A DNA stretch of 38,495 nt from Thermoplasmatota archaeon (GTDB lineage: Archaea > Thermoplasmatota > Thermoplasmata > Halarchaeoplasmatales > Halarchaeoplasmataceae). The notes beneath the pieces were generated by a model. The model worked only from the letters and a program-made list of their open reading frames with translations. It was not told the DNA's origin and made no database searches. The position numbers and the translations under genes are program-made. Of the stretch, positions 1 through 8,400 are shown one piece after another. The number at the start of each line of letters is the position of its first letter. Position 1 is the stretch's first letter. Where the stretch lies: positions 1 to 38,495 of the forward strand of contig JAGXLI010000013.1 in the NCBI GenBank assembly GCA_018334755.1, written 5' to 3'.

Positions 1-1
1 G

Positions 2-187
2 GCACTTCAAAATCAAAGACCCCATGAAAGATACAACCAGGCCTTATCTAGAACCGTGAGCGAGAAGATAGACGGAAAGGAAGGTTATAAGAAATACTTA
101 GAACTGATCAAAGAGGTAAGAGAAAGATCCGAAAAGGACGATTGCTCCATCGAAGAAGCCGTCAAAAAGATCCTGGGAAAAAAGTGA
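2..187 (+). CDS. C-terminal fragment of an unrecognised protein
   Basis: An open frame runs from the window edge to a TGA at 185-187 and encodes the last 61 residues of a protein whose start lies outside. The fragment is charged and helical-looking (it begins ALQNQRPHERYNQALSRT and ends EEAVKKILGKK), with one Cys in DDCSIEE. I do not recognise the family. Codon use resembles the neighbouring genes, so it is probably a real gene end and not chance. The next gene starts 66 bases downstream on the same strand, but an AT-rich gap separates them, so co-transcription is not certain. Confidence 0.55.
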   Translation, partial: ALQNQRPHERYNQALSRTVSEKIDGKEGYKKYLELIKEVRERSEKDDCSIEEAVKKILGKK

Positions 188-253
188 CCGCATCCTTTAA
201 AGTAGAAACCCAAAAAAGATAAAGGGTAGTGCTCAAATCATTACGGGGGTAAA

Positions 254-1234
254 ATGAAGGTACTTTATCTATCAGTCTTTGAAGAAGAGGAGATCGACCT
301 GGAGGAGGGGCTTAAAGAAGGGATAGAGATAGAAAGACTCCCGCCCGACGAAAAAGAGAAAGCGGTCGAATCGGCAGAAGAGTACGACGCGATCATAGGA
401 GCTAGGATACCGAGAGAATTCTTGAAGAAAGCAGAAAATCTTGACTATTTCATCATACCCTTCGCCGGTATACCTCCACAGGATAAAGACAAACTCAAAG
501 ATTTTCCAGACCTGACCGTGGTGAACTCACATTTCAATTCACAGTTCGTCGCTGAACATGCCTGGACTTTACTCCTCGCCTCTGTAAAAAATTTGATCCC
601 GATACATGAAAAGTTAAAGGAGGGGGATTGGACTCCCCGGTACGAACACCGATGGAGCCGCAGGCTGATCGATCAGACTTTACTGATCCTGGGATACGGC
701 GAGATAGGAAGAGCTCTCGGTAAGATAGGTAAAAGTTTCTCGATGGATGTGAAAGCGGTCAAACGGACGCCCGAAGAAGCAGATGTAATAGATGAGATAG
801 GTACGGAAGAAAAGCTGGATGAATTTTTACCTGAAGCGGATTTTATCATCTCGACCCTGCCCGAAACGGAAAATACTAAAGGGTATCTGGGTGAGGAGGA
901 ATTCGACCTGATGAAAGAGGGGGTTCATCTCGTGAACGTGGGACGGGGACCGGTCATAGACGAAGAAGCCCTTTACAACGCCCTAAAATCAGGTAAACTC
1001 GGAGGAGTTGGCATAGATGTCTGGTGGAACTATCCTCCGGACGAGGAATCGAGGAGCGACACTTTCCCCTCGAATTACCCTTTGAATGAATTCGATAACG
1101 TGATATTCAGTCCTCACCGCGGTTCTCACGTCAGAGATAGGGAAAGATACAGGATAAATGACCTACAGGACATATTGAATTCCCTAAAAGAGGGCGAAGA
1201 GGTGAACGTTGTCGATATCGATAGAGAATACTAG
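254..1234 (+). CDS. D-isomer-specific 2-hydroxyacid dehydrogenase family protein
   Basis: 326 aa, the usual length for NAD(P)-dependent D-2-hydroxyacid dehydrogenases (phosphoglycerate, glyoxylate/hydroxypyruvate and lactate dehydrogenase relatives). The Rossmann nucleotide loop is GYGEIG at residues 147-152. The substrate-binding Arg is R231 in NVGRGPVID, and the catalytic His is H288 in SPHRGS. The catalytic Glu that normally precedes Pro in the LDVFExEP motif is replaced: the protein reads IDVWWNYPP (D255 kept, Tyr260 where Glu is expected). The fold and cofactor use look intact, but the substrate cannot be named, and an altered or lost dehydrogenase reaction is possible. The ATG at 254 follows a GGGGGT ribosome site at 245-250. 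The gene stands alone and converges with the iscU gene. Confidence 0.85.
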   Translation: MKVLYLSVFEEEEIDLEEGLKEGIEIERLPPDEKEKAVESAEEYDAIIGARIPREFLKKAENLDYFIIPFAGIPPQDKDKLKDFPDLTVVNSHFNSQFVAEHAWTLLLASVKNLIPIHEKLKEGDWTPRYEHRWSRRLIDQTLLILGYGEIGRALGKIGKSFSMDVKAVKRTPEEADVIDEIGTEEKLDEFLPEADFIISTLPETENTKGYLGEEEFDLMKEGVHLVNVGRGPVIDEEALYNALKSGKLGGVGIDVWWNYPPDEESRSDTFPSNYPLNEFDNVIFSPHRGSHVRDRERYRINDLQDILNSLKEGEEVNVVDIDREY

Positions 1235-1338
1235 TCTTTCAATTCCCTAGCAATCGGAAAGATCTATTTCTCTATCTTTATCGCATCTACGGGGTAGGAC
1301 TCCGCAGCATGTAGAAAACGGCTATTTTCTTCAGTCTC

Positions 1339-1977
1339 TCAGTCGCCAACGAATTTTATTACCACTTCTTCGACGTCCCATCTCGGTTCCAGCTTTTCTT
1401 TTATATCTTCATTTACTGCAGAGGCAAACTGGTGGTCCTCTTCGAGATCTACTTCGACGGTTATTATACCGTCTTCCACTTCGATATCACTTATGAGGTC
1501 CGTCTTTATGACGTCTAGACCGGTCATCGGGTTCATCACGTGTCTGAGACGTTTTCTGACTACGTCGAGAGTCGTCTCTCTCTTTTCTTCTCCTATACCC
1601 TGCCTTTCTTCATAATTCCTTATCGCCTCTCTCAACGCATCGACAGCTAGGACAGAACAGTGAGTCTTCAGGTCAGGTAATCCACCCAGTTCATCCGCGG
1701 CATCTTCCCAGGATATCTCTTTTGCCTCCTCGATCGTCATACCTTTGGCCATCTCAGTTATTATGGAGCCCGTAGCGATGTTAGAAGCACATCCGTAAGA
1801 TTTGAACTTGATGTCCGTAATCTCGTGGTTCTCATCCTCAACCTTGATGAACAGGGACACCATATCTCCACAGGCTGGGCTTCCCTCTTTCGCATATCCG
1901 TCCGGGTCCTCGATCTCACCTACGTTCTTAGGGTTCTGAAAGTATTCTATGACTTTTTCGCTATACGGCGTTTCCAT
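1339..1977 (-). CDS. iscU: IscU-type Fe-S scaffold fused to a MIP18/DUF59 domain
   Basis: 212 aa in two parts. Residues 1 to about 130 are an IscU/NifU-N scaffold with all three cluster-ligand cysteines, C36 (SPACGD, with the conserved Asp at 38), C63 (SYGCAS) and C107 (KTHCSV). These are almost the spacings of bacterial IscU. Residues about 138-212 look like a MIP18 family (DUF59/PaaD/SufT-like) domain, with the pattern NPMTGLDVIKTDLI then IEVEDGIITVEV. The extra domain makes the protein about 80 residues longer than plain IscU. Such domains usually act in Fe-S assembly or delivery to clients, so assembly and transfer may be joined in one chain (inference). It is the last gene of the tusA-dsrE-iscS-iscU operon, starting 4 bases after the iscS stop, with GGAGG upstream. 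Confidence 0.9.
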   Translation of the reverse strand: METPYSEKVIEYFQNPKNVGEIEDPDGYAKEGSPACGDMVSLFIKVEDENHEITDIKFKSYGCASNIATGSIITEMAKGMTIEEAKEISWEDAADELGGLPDLKTHCSVLAVDALREAIRNYEERQGIGEEKRETTLDVVRKRLRHVMNPMTGLDVIKTDLISDIEVEDGIITVEVDLEEDHQFASAVNEDIKEKLEPRWDVEEVVIKFVGD

Positions 1978-1981
1978 CTTA

Positions 1982-3154
1982 TCATTCCTCCTCTTCTTTA
2001 CTTAAAGGGCTTATCTCTCTCAATTCTTCTATTACCTCGGAGGTCGCTTTCACGACCTCGTCTATCTCTTCTTGATCGTTAAATCTTCCTAATGTGAATC
2101 TTACAGAGCCGTGAGCTCTTTCATGGTCGCCTCCTATCCCCATTATCACGTGGCTCGCTTCTAACGACTTGCTGAAGCACGCTGAGCCCGTGCTGACCGC
2201 TATCCCTCTCATGTCCAGATGCAGGGTGATAGATTCTCCTTCTACGTAATGAAAAGTTATATTCGCGTTCTGCGGGGTCCTTTTTTCTTTCGGGCCGTTC
2301 AGGATAGTCTCGGGTATCTCTTCCATCAGACCTTCCATCAGCTCGTTCCTTAAATTCTCTATCCTTTTATTCTCTTCCTCGTCGATCAGTTCAACAGCTT
2401 TAGCGAATCCCACCGCTCCCGGTATATTCTCGACACCGGCTCTTAGGTTGTTCTCCTGAAAACCGCCGTTCATCTGCTTTTTTATGGATGTGCCCTCCCT
2501 TATGTAAAGTCCCCCTATACCTCTTGGCCCGTGGATAGGATGTGCGGCAACTGTCACGAGGTCAACGGGCACTTCGCTCACATCGATGGGAACCCTTCCG
2601 AAGGTATGAGTGGCGTCGGTATGGTAGATGACGTCGTGATCGTCACATACCTCGGCGATCTTAGCTATGTCCTGTACCGTGCCTATCTCCTGATTTCCGT
2701 GCTGTATGGAAACAAGGATAGTGTCTTCCTCTATACTCTCCTCCAACTCATTAAGGTCCACGAAACCTTCTTCATCTACTTCAAGATAAGTTACGTCGAA
2801 CCCTTCCTTTTCCAGAGCTTTGGCGGTGTTAAGGACCGGGAAGTCTTCGATCTCAGAGATTATTATATGGTTTCCTTCTTCGGATAGTTCCTCGGCGACC
2901 CCTTTGAGAGCCAGATTGCTCGATTCCGTGGCACCCGATGTGAAGATGAATTCTTCCGGAGTGCCGTTGAGTTCGTTAACTATCATCTCGCGAGCGTCAT
3001 CTAGTGCCTCTTTGGCTTCAACCCCCATGCTGTAAGCGAAGTCTGAAGTCGCTACGGCGTAGTTATCCAGCATGTAGGGTTTCATCGCCTCGAACACTTC
3101 GTCGTCGAGCCTTGAACTAGCGGCGTTATCCATATATATTATCTCATCCTTCAT
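1982..3154 (-). CDS. iscS: IscS/NifS-like cysteine desulfurase homolog lacking the PLP lysine
   Basis: 390 aa, fold type I aminotransferase class V family. N-terminal YMDNAASS, TSGATESSN and the HTDATHTFG segment match IscS. The catalytic persulfide Cys is present (C326 in STGSACFSKS). The Schiff-base Lys is absent: the usual SAHK motif reads AAHPIHGPRG (H205-P206), and codon CCT at 2537-2539 on the minus strand is unambiguous. Without it PLP cannot be held covalently and normal cysteine desulfurase chemistry is not expected. A PLP-lacking IscS is known from Archaeoglobus fulgidus, where it still forms a complex with IscU. I chose the ATG at 3154 because AGGTGG lies 6 bases ahead of it. A GTG at 3163, directly abutting the dsrE stop, would add three residues. 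It probably acts as a scaffold partner for IscU or uses sulfur from TusA/DsrE (inference). Confidence 0.9.
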   Translation of the reverse strand: MKDEIIYMDNAASSRLDDEVFEAMKPYMLDNYAVATSDFAYSMGVEAKEALDDAREMIVNELNGTPEEFIFTSGATESSNLALKGVAEELSEEGNHIIISEIEDFPVLNTAKALEKEGFDVTYLEVDEEGFVDLNELEESIEEDTILVSIQHGNQEIGTVQDIAKIAEVCDDHDVIYHTDATHTFGRVPIDVSEVPVDLVTVAAHPIHGPRGIGGLYIREGTSIKKQMNGGFQENNLRAGVENIPGAVGFAKAVELIDEEENKRIENLRNELMEGLMEEIPETILNGPKEKRTPQNANITFHYVEGESITLHLDMRGIAVSTGSACFSKSLEASHVIMGIGGDHERAHGSVRFTLGRFNDQEEIDEVVKATSEVIEELREISPLSKEEEE

Positions 3155-3163
3155 CCTTACCAC

Positions 3164-3589
3164 CTATATGAAGAGCGTTACCTCGGATTCTTTTGCCTCT
3201 TTGATGTACGTGCCCACGGCGCAGTAATCCGTTATGACCTCATCTCTTAAATCTTCTTTGTTTATATCCATTATATCAATGGTCATATCGCAAGCCAATA
3301 TCTTCCCACCCAATTCGTTGAAATCTTCAAGGAGGGCGTCCAGCTCTCTTACATTTGATTTCTTCAGCTTCCGTTTCATGAACCATTTACCAAGGCCGAA
3401 AAAGTTCATCCTCGACAGGGGGCCTTTATCCAGCTCGTCCTTCTTCAATCTTTCCAGACCCCAGAATGTGAAGTACATCGAAACATCCATCCCCATCGAG
3501 AGGGCACCGGTACCCATGATCAACGCACTGTAAACTTTGTCGAATTCCCCGCTGTGGACTATTATGGTGGCTTTTTCACCTTCAGTCAA
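3164..3589 (-). CDS. DsrE/DsrF/DrsH-like sulfur-relay family protein
   Basis: 141 aa. The opening ATIIVHSGEFDKVYSALIMG, the central YFTFWGLERLKK and the closing AVGTYIKEA...VTLFI are characteristic of the DsrE_2 (PF13686) group, small cytoplasmic proteins that often sit with TusA and rhodanese genes and carry persulfide sulfur. The candidate active Cys is in KILACDMTIDIM; a second Cys lies in DYCAVGT. The start is TTG at 3589, supported by GGAGGAT about 5 bases upstream inside the end of tusA. It lies between tusA (1 base away) and iscS (abutting), so it is almost surely co-translated with them. Transfer between TusA and the IscS/IscU pair is the likely role, inferred from context. Confidence 0.88.
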   Translation of the reverse strand: MTEGEKATIIVHSGEFDKVYSALIMGTGALSMGMDVSMYFTFWGLERLKKDELDKGPLSRMNFFGLGKWFMKRKLKKSNVRELDALLEDFNELGGKILACDMTIDIMDINKEDLRDEVITDYCAVGTYIKEAKESEVTLFI

Positions 3590-3590
3590 A

Positions 3591-3827
3591 TCAATCCTCC
3601 TCCGGAATCTTTATCCTTATCTTCCACTTATCCCCTTTCTCCTTGATCTCCAGCAGCTCTAAGCCAAGTTCATCTACCGCCATAGGAATCTCCTCTTTAG
3701 ACTCGGGATGATTTCCTACGACTTCGATTACGTCGCCCGGGGATGCTTTCCGTACGGCCTTTCTAGTTTCTACCAGAGGAACTGGACAGGTCTCTCCAAG
3801 CACGTCTACATTTTTTGATGCTGACAT
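3591..3827 (-). CDS. tusA: TusA/SirA-like sulfur carrier protein
   Basis: 78 aa, the normal size for TusA. The protein opens NVDVLGETCPVPLVETRKAV, containing the CPxP motif with the sulfur-carrying C14, followed by the family's GDVIEVVGNHPESKEEIP stretch. TusA receives persulfide sulfur and hands it on to partners such as DsrE-type proteins. It is the first gene of the four-gene sulfur/Fe-S operon. The ATG at 3827 is preceded by GGTGAT three bases away. Its promoter region holds a pair of 7-base direct repeats. Confidence 0.92.
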   Translation of the reverse strand: MSASKNVDVLGETCPVPLVETRKAVRKASPGDVIEVVGNHPESKEEIPMAVDELGLELLEIKEKGDKWKIRIKIPEED

Positions 3828-3847
3828 ATTATCACCCTATAATATTA

Positions 3848-3865
3848 CAGTGTTATATCAGTGTT
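3848..3865. promoter_or_regulatory. Direct repeat in the tusA-iscU operon promoter
   Basis: CAGTGTT occurs twice (3848-3854 and 3859-3865), separated by ATAT, so the copies are 11 bases apart, one helical turn. The pair lies 20-40 bases upstream of the tusA start and within the AT-rich promoter zone (the minus strand also shows TAATATTATA nearby at 3837-3847). It may be an operator for a sulfur- or iron-responsive regulator. No regulator can be named. Confidence 0.3.
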
Positions 3866-3953
3866 TTCATGATCTATGCGTACTTTTCCTAAGACGAGAG
3901 GAAGGTCTTAAACTTTTTTAATACTCGGATAAAAGACCGTCGGATCCGATTAC

Positions 3954-3977
3954 TTTTACTTATAAAAAGATATATAG
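3954..3977 (+). promoter_or_regulatory. TATA-type promoter of the serine hydrolase gene
   Basis: The stretch CTTATAAAAAGATATATA about 35-52 bases ahead of the ATG at 4011 looks like an archaeal TATA box with an adjacent second AT-rich element. The leader would be short and carries the ribosome site GTGGTGG at 3998-4004. The opposite side of this 183-base gap drives tusA; no other gene is seen in it. Confidence 0.45.
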
Positions 3978-4010
3978 GCTCGAAACCAATCCCGTAAGTG
4001 GTGGTTGAAG

Positions 4011-5375
4011 ATGGAGAAGAAAACTGATGAACTACCTCTAGAAATAAAAGAAAATTTGGAGGACTTCATCGCAGATTGGATGAGTGAGAACAAGGTCCCC
4101 GGTATGAGTGTAGCGGTGATCAAAAAAGATGATTGGAGGTATACGAAAGGATTTGGCGCTAGAGACCTAAGCTCTAACGAACCGGTAACACCGAATACTC
4201 TTTTTGGCATGGCCTCGATCACCAAGTCTTTTACAGCTCTAGCCGTGATGAGATTAGTCGAGAGAGGTGAATTATCTTTAGATGATAGAGCGGAAAAGTA
4301 TGTACCGATAGATTGGGATAATGAGGTAACGATCCATCATCTTTTAACCCACTCTTCCGGCATGCCTTCTTTGGGGATGAGCGAAGCTTTGATAGACAGA
4401 TTGATAGGGATGGATGAAAGGGGTTTACCTCTGAGCGACCTGGATGATTTCTATACACATCTTAATTCCGCTAGAGATGAAATCGCGGCGGAACCGGGAG
4501 AGGAATTTTTCTACTTCAATTCCGGTTATGCTTTGCTGGGCCAGATCATAGAAAAAGTGAGCGGGAAGCCCTATCCTGAATTTATTAAAGACGAGATCTT
4601 TGAACCCTTAGAGATGAAAAGGTCTAGGTTCGATTATGATGAAGAAGCCAAAGATATGATGACACCTTATTTCATGGGAGAAGACGGTCCAGAAGAGACG
4701 CCTTATCCTTTAAGAGAGATAGGACATCCGGGTGGAGGACTTTTGAGTTCAGCTGAGGAACTGGCAAATTATCTAGAGATGAACATTAACGGGGGAGAAT
4801 TCAAAGGCGAACAGCTCGTGGATCCGGAACTTTTGGAGAAAGCTCACGAAGGACATATAACTAGAGAGGTAGGCGATTACGGTTACGGCTGGGCCGTTAA
4901 AGAGTTCAATGGAGAAAAGTTCGTGGGCCACGGCGGCTCTATAGCGGTCTCCGGGGGCTTCATCGGCTTCGTAAGAGACTTCGGCGTCGCGGTCTGTGGT
5001 AACACTATCCCGGGTAGTTCCTACGAAGAGTTGGCCAAGTGGATCATAAAAACCGTGAAAGGCGAAGACGGAAATGAATTAACTTACTTCAAGAGAAAAG
5101 AAAGGCTGGACAGATTGACCGGAACGTACGAGTCATACAGAGGGATAAAAGAGATGGAGATAGAGAAAGTGAGTACTCTTCTAAAACTCACGGTCAAAGA
5201 GAGACTGGAGGAGGAAGAACTGATCCTTATCCCGAAGGACAAAGCTGTAGAGGACTTTGAATTTTATTACCTGGACGGCAACGGCGAAAAGAACAGGGTT
5301 AGGTTTGAAGTAAGAGAGGATGGAGAAATAGATCTGTTCATAGGAAGATGGCGCCTCCATAAAAAAGACGGATAG
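4011..5375 (+). CDS. Beta-lactamase-fold serine hydrolase (class C / EstB-like)
   Basis: 454 aa. The serine beta-lactamase/penicillin-binding-protein fold is shown by the three catalytic motifs in order and at family spacing: S69-I-T-K72 (SxxK), Y168-F-N170 (YxN) and H307-G-G309 (the KTG equivalent, HGG in esterase-like members). Residues about 350-454 form an extra C-terminal beta-rich domain as in many such hydrolases (lipocalin-like DUF3471 type is possible). There is no signal peptide or membrane segment, so it should act in the cytoplasm. That argues against cell-wall substrates and for an esterase or peptidase role. I chose the ATG at 4011 over a TTG at 4005 because GTGGTGG sits 6 bases before it. 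It appears monocistronic. Confidence 0.88.
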   Translation: MEKKTDELPLEIKENLEDFIADWMSENKVPGMSVAVIKKDDWRYTKGFGARDLSSNEPVTPNTLFGMASITKSFTALAVMRLVERGELSLDDRAEKYVPIDWDNEVTIHHLLTHSSGMPSLGMSEALIDRLIGMDERGLPLSDLDDFYTHLNSARDEIAAEPGEEFFYFNSGYALLGQIIEKVSGKPYPEFIKDEIFEPLEMKRSRFDYDEEAKDMMTPYFMGEDGPEETPYPLREIGHPGGGLLSSAEELANYLEMNINGGEFKGEQLVDPELLEKAHEGHITREVGDYGYGWAVKEFNGEKFVGHGGSIAVSGGFIGFVRDFGVAVCGNTIPGSSYEELAKWIIKTVKGEDGNELTYFKRKERLDRLTGTYESYRGIKEMEIEKVSTLLKLTVKERLEEEELILIPKDKAVEDFEFYYLDGNGEKNRVRFEVREDGEIDLFIGRWRLHKKDG

Positions 5376-5415
5376 AAGAGATGGGGAACAACAACCGTCT
5401 TTTCACCAGGAATTT

Positions 5416-5457
5416 ACCTAGAATTATCGAAGTCCACCTAGGATAAATATTATATAA
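5416..5457 (+). promoter_or_regulatory. Promoter and paired repeat upstream of the giant surface protein
   Basis: ACCTAGAAT (5416-5424) and ACCTAGGAT (5436-5444) are a near-perfect direct repeat 20 bases apart, two helical turns. They sit immediately upstream of an AT-rich TATA-like box AAATATTATATAA (5445-5457), about 40 bases ahead of the ATG at 5491. The arrangement suits an activator or repressor site. The upstream region of the second surface-protein gene does not show the same repeat. Confidence 0.35.
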
Positions 5458-5490
5458 CGATTATTTCACTCCTCGGCTGAGGCAAAAATT

Positions 5491-8400
5491 ATGAACACGA
5501 TCATGAAAAAATACCCTGTTTTGATAATCGTAGGAATACTTCTGTGCAGCTCGTTTCTCGGGATGGCTAGCAGTTTAGGTGAAGAAAAACCCGCTCTTTC
5601 CGGGAACTCAGATATGGATCACGGGATAGACGGACCGACGCCCCAGCAGGAACTCCATAATGTGAGTAACTATCAAGAACTGAAGAAAGTTGGAACCGGT
5701 CAAGATGGTTGGGACCTTCACGATGATTATAATGTTACGAATAATATCTCCGCCGATTCTACAGATAATTTCGATCCGATAGGTAACACATCTGCAGGTA
5801 ATTTCACGGGGAGCTTCGACGGGCATAATTATACCATAGATGGATTGAACATAGATAGAGGCGGTGAAGCCCATATCGGGCTTTTCGGCATCCTAGGGCT
5901 GAACGCTGAAGTTAAAAATGTCCGGATGAAAAATGCAGATATCACTGGCAGAAAATTTGTAGGGATGCTTGTCGGAAATACAGCCAACGCCAGCGATTCC
6001 GGAAACGGAGTTTTGATAAAAAATAACAGAGTAGAAGGCTCCGTTACCAGCACAACCGACGGAAAGGGACTCGTCGGCGGTCTCGTTGGAAGGATCGGCT
6101 GGTGGACAGAGATAAAAGAATCGAAGTCAACTGGTACTGTTTATGCTCCCAATGCAGATTGGGTCGGAGGACTCGTCGGGTCCATGGAAGGATGGATCTA
6201 CGAGAGTTATTCCGAAGCCGACGTGACCGGAAATAGATTAGTCGGTGGACTGACCGGCGATGTGAGCCAGTGGGCGCAAGTTATAGATTCTTATGCCGCC
6301 GGAGACGTAGACGGTGATACTAACGTGGGAGGTCTAGTCGGTGGTATCGCATTCACTTACGCAAGTGGATACGACGATGATTACGGGTATGTAACCAACA
6401 GTTATGCCGTCGGTCCGGTACAGACCAAAGGAGATACTGTGGGAGGACTCGTCGGCAATATATCGGGGTACGGCGGAGAAGTAGATGCATCGCATTGGGA
6501 TGTCAACACCACGGGACAAAGTGAATCTGCTGCAGGTACGCCCAATACCACCCAAGAGATGAAAGACATCACGACCTTCACCCCAAAATGGGATATAACT
6601 GACGTGAATCCCGGTGATATAAATCAGAATTATATATGGAATATAGTGGATGGAAACAGTTATCCATTTTTGAGCTGGGACGAAAATCCAATAAAAGATG
6701 GCTATGGCGTAAGAGTCGATGCTCCGGTCGATAAGACCGAAACCTCTTCGGGAAGTTACGTTTACGAGTTCACCGTCGAAAACGTCGGTACTCTGGATGA
6801 TACTTACGATCTTACGGCCTCTGATACACAGGGATGGGGCGTGAGTGTCCAGAATACTGTCACTGTTAACGCACTCTCATCTACGGTTGTAGATGTCACT
6901 GTAGATATACCAGCTGGGGCGGGAGGACAGACAAGTACCGTAACTCTAACGGCGGAAAGTCAAGGAGGTACAGCTAGCTCTTCGGACAGCATGGACGTCA
7001 CTTTCGAAGATACTTATGATGTAAGCGTCACCGCGCCTGCCGATACGACGGTATCTTCTTCTGGAACCCATCAATTCGACTTCGATGTCTCGAATCCCGG
7101 AGATGCTGATGAAACGTACGATCTTTTCGTGAGCGAAGAAAAAGGGTGGGACGTGAGCGTTCAAAATGAGGTCACTGTTATCTCAGGCGGGACCGAGATC
7201 GTACCGGTGGATGTCACCATCCCAGCCGACGCTGGGGGCGTGACCGACAAGATCACTCTGAGTGCGTTCAGTCAGAATAGCGATGTGAACGATGAGGACA
7301 GCATGAATGTCACTCTAGAGGCGGGCTACGGAGTGAACGTGACTGGACCTGATAATCAAGAAGAGATATTTAAGGGACTTCACACTTACTCCTTCAGTGT
7401 AAAAAATACTGGTACCGCCGATGATACTTACGATCTTTCAGTCACCGATACCCAGGGTTGGACCGTGAACGTTCAAAATACGGTCTCAGTTGCGGTAGGT
7501 GAGTCCGAATCGGTAGAAGTTGAAGTGGAACTCCCCCAAGGTGCGGAAGGGACTACCAGCACCATCACGTTGACGGCGGATAGTCAAGGAGGGGCAGTAA
7601 GCGATTCTGACAATATGGATGTCACCTTCAAAGCCGTGAATTTTTATGAGATCAGCAATTATACGGAGCTAAAAAAGGTTGGAACGGGTCAAGACGGATG
7701 GACCTTGGACAGCAACTATACGGTAGTGGATGATATCCAAGCCGACCCAACAGATAACTTTGAACCTATAGGAATCGATAACTCGAATTCTTTCACAGGT
7801 GCTTTCAACGGCCAAGGACATGTGATCAAAGATCTGAATATCGATAGACCTAACGAGAATTACGTCGGCCTATTTGGCTCTCTCAAAGGGGGCAATCCTT
7901 CAGTCACCACGGAGATAAGGAACGTCCGATTACAAAATGCAAGTGTGACAGGTGAAGCCCGAATAGGTATGCTTGTGGGCCAGATCACCGGCGGAACCGT
8001 CCAGCACTGTAAAGTAAATGGGACAGTCACAGGTACAGATTCCGGAAGCACCTATACTGGAGGTCTAGTCGGATTGAATACTGGTAGAGAAAATGAATCA
8101 GGCGAGATAAGGTATTCGTACGCGAGCGGAACTGTAGAGACAACTAATGGCGGTGCTTTGGTCGGCGGTCTCGTCGGTTGGAATACCTGGAGAAGTTACG
8201 TGAACGAGAGCGCCTCGAGCGTCGATGTGTTCGCCGGAAGTAGTTCTTGGGTAGGCGGTCTCGTCGGATTATCAGGGGCACAACAAGGAGGCGCAGTAAG
8301 AAACACGTACGCTGTAGGAGAAGTACACGGAGATTCGGATGTCGGTGGACTTATCGGAGAACTCGATATATTCTCTAATTCTTCTGGCGAGATATATAAG

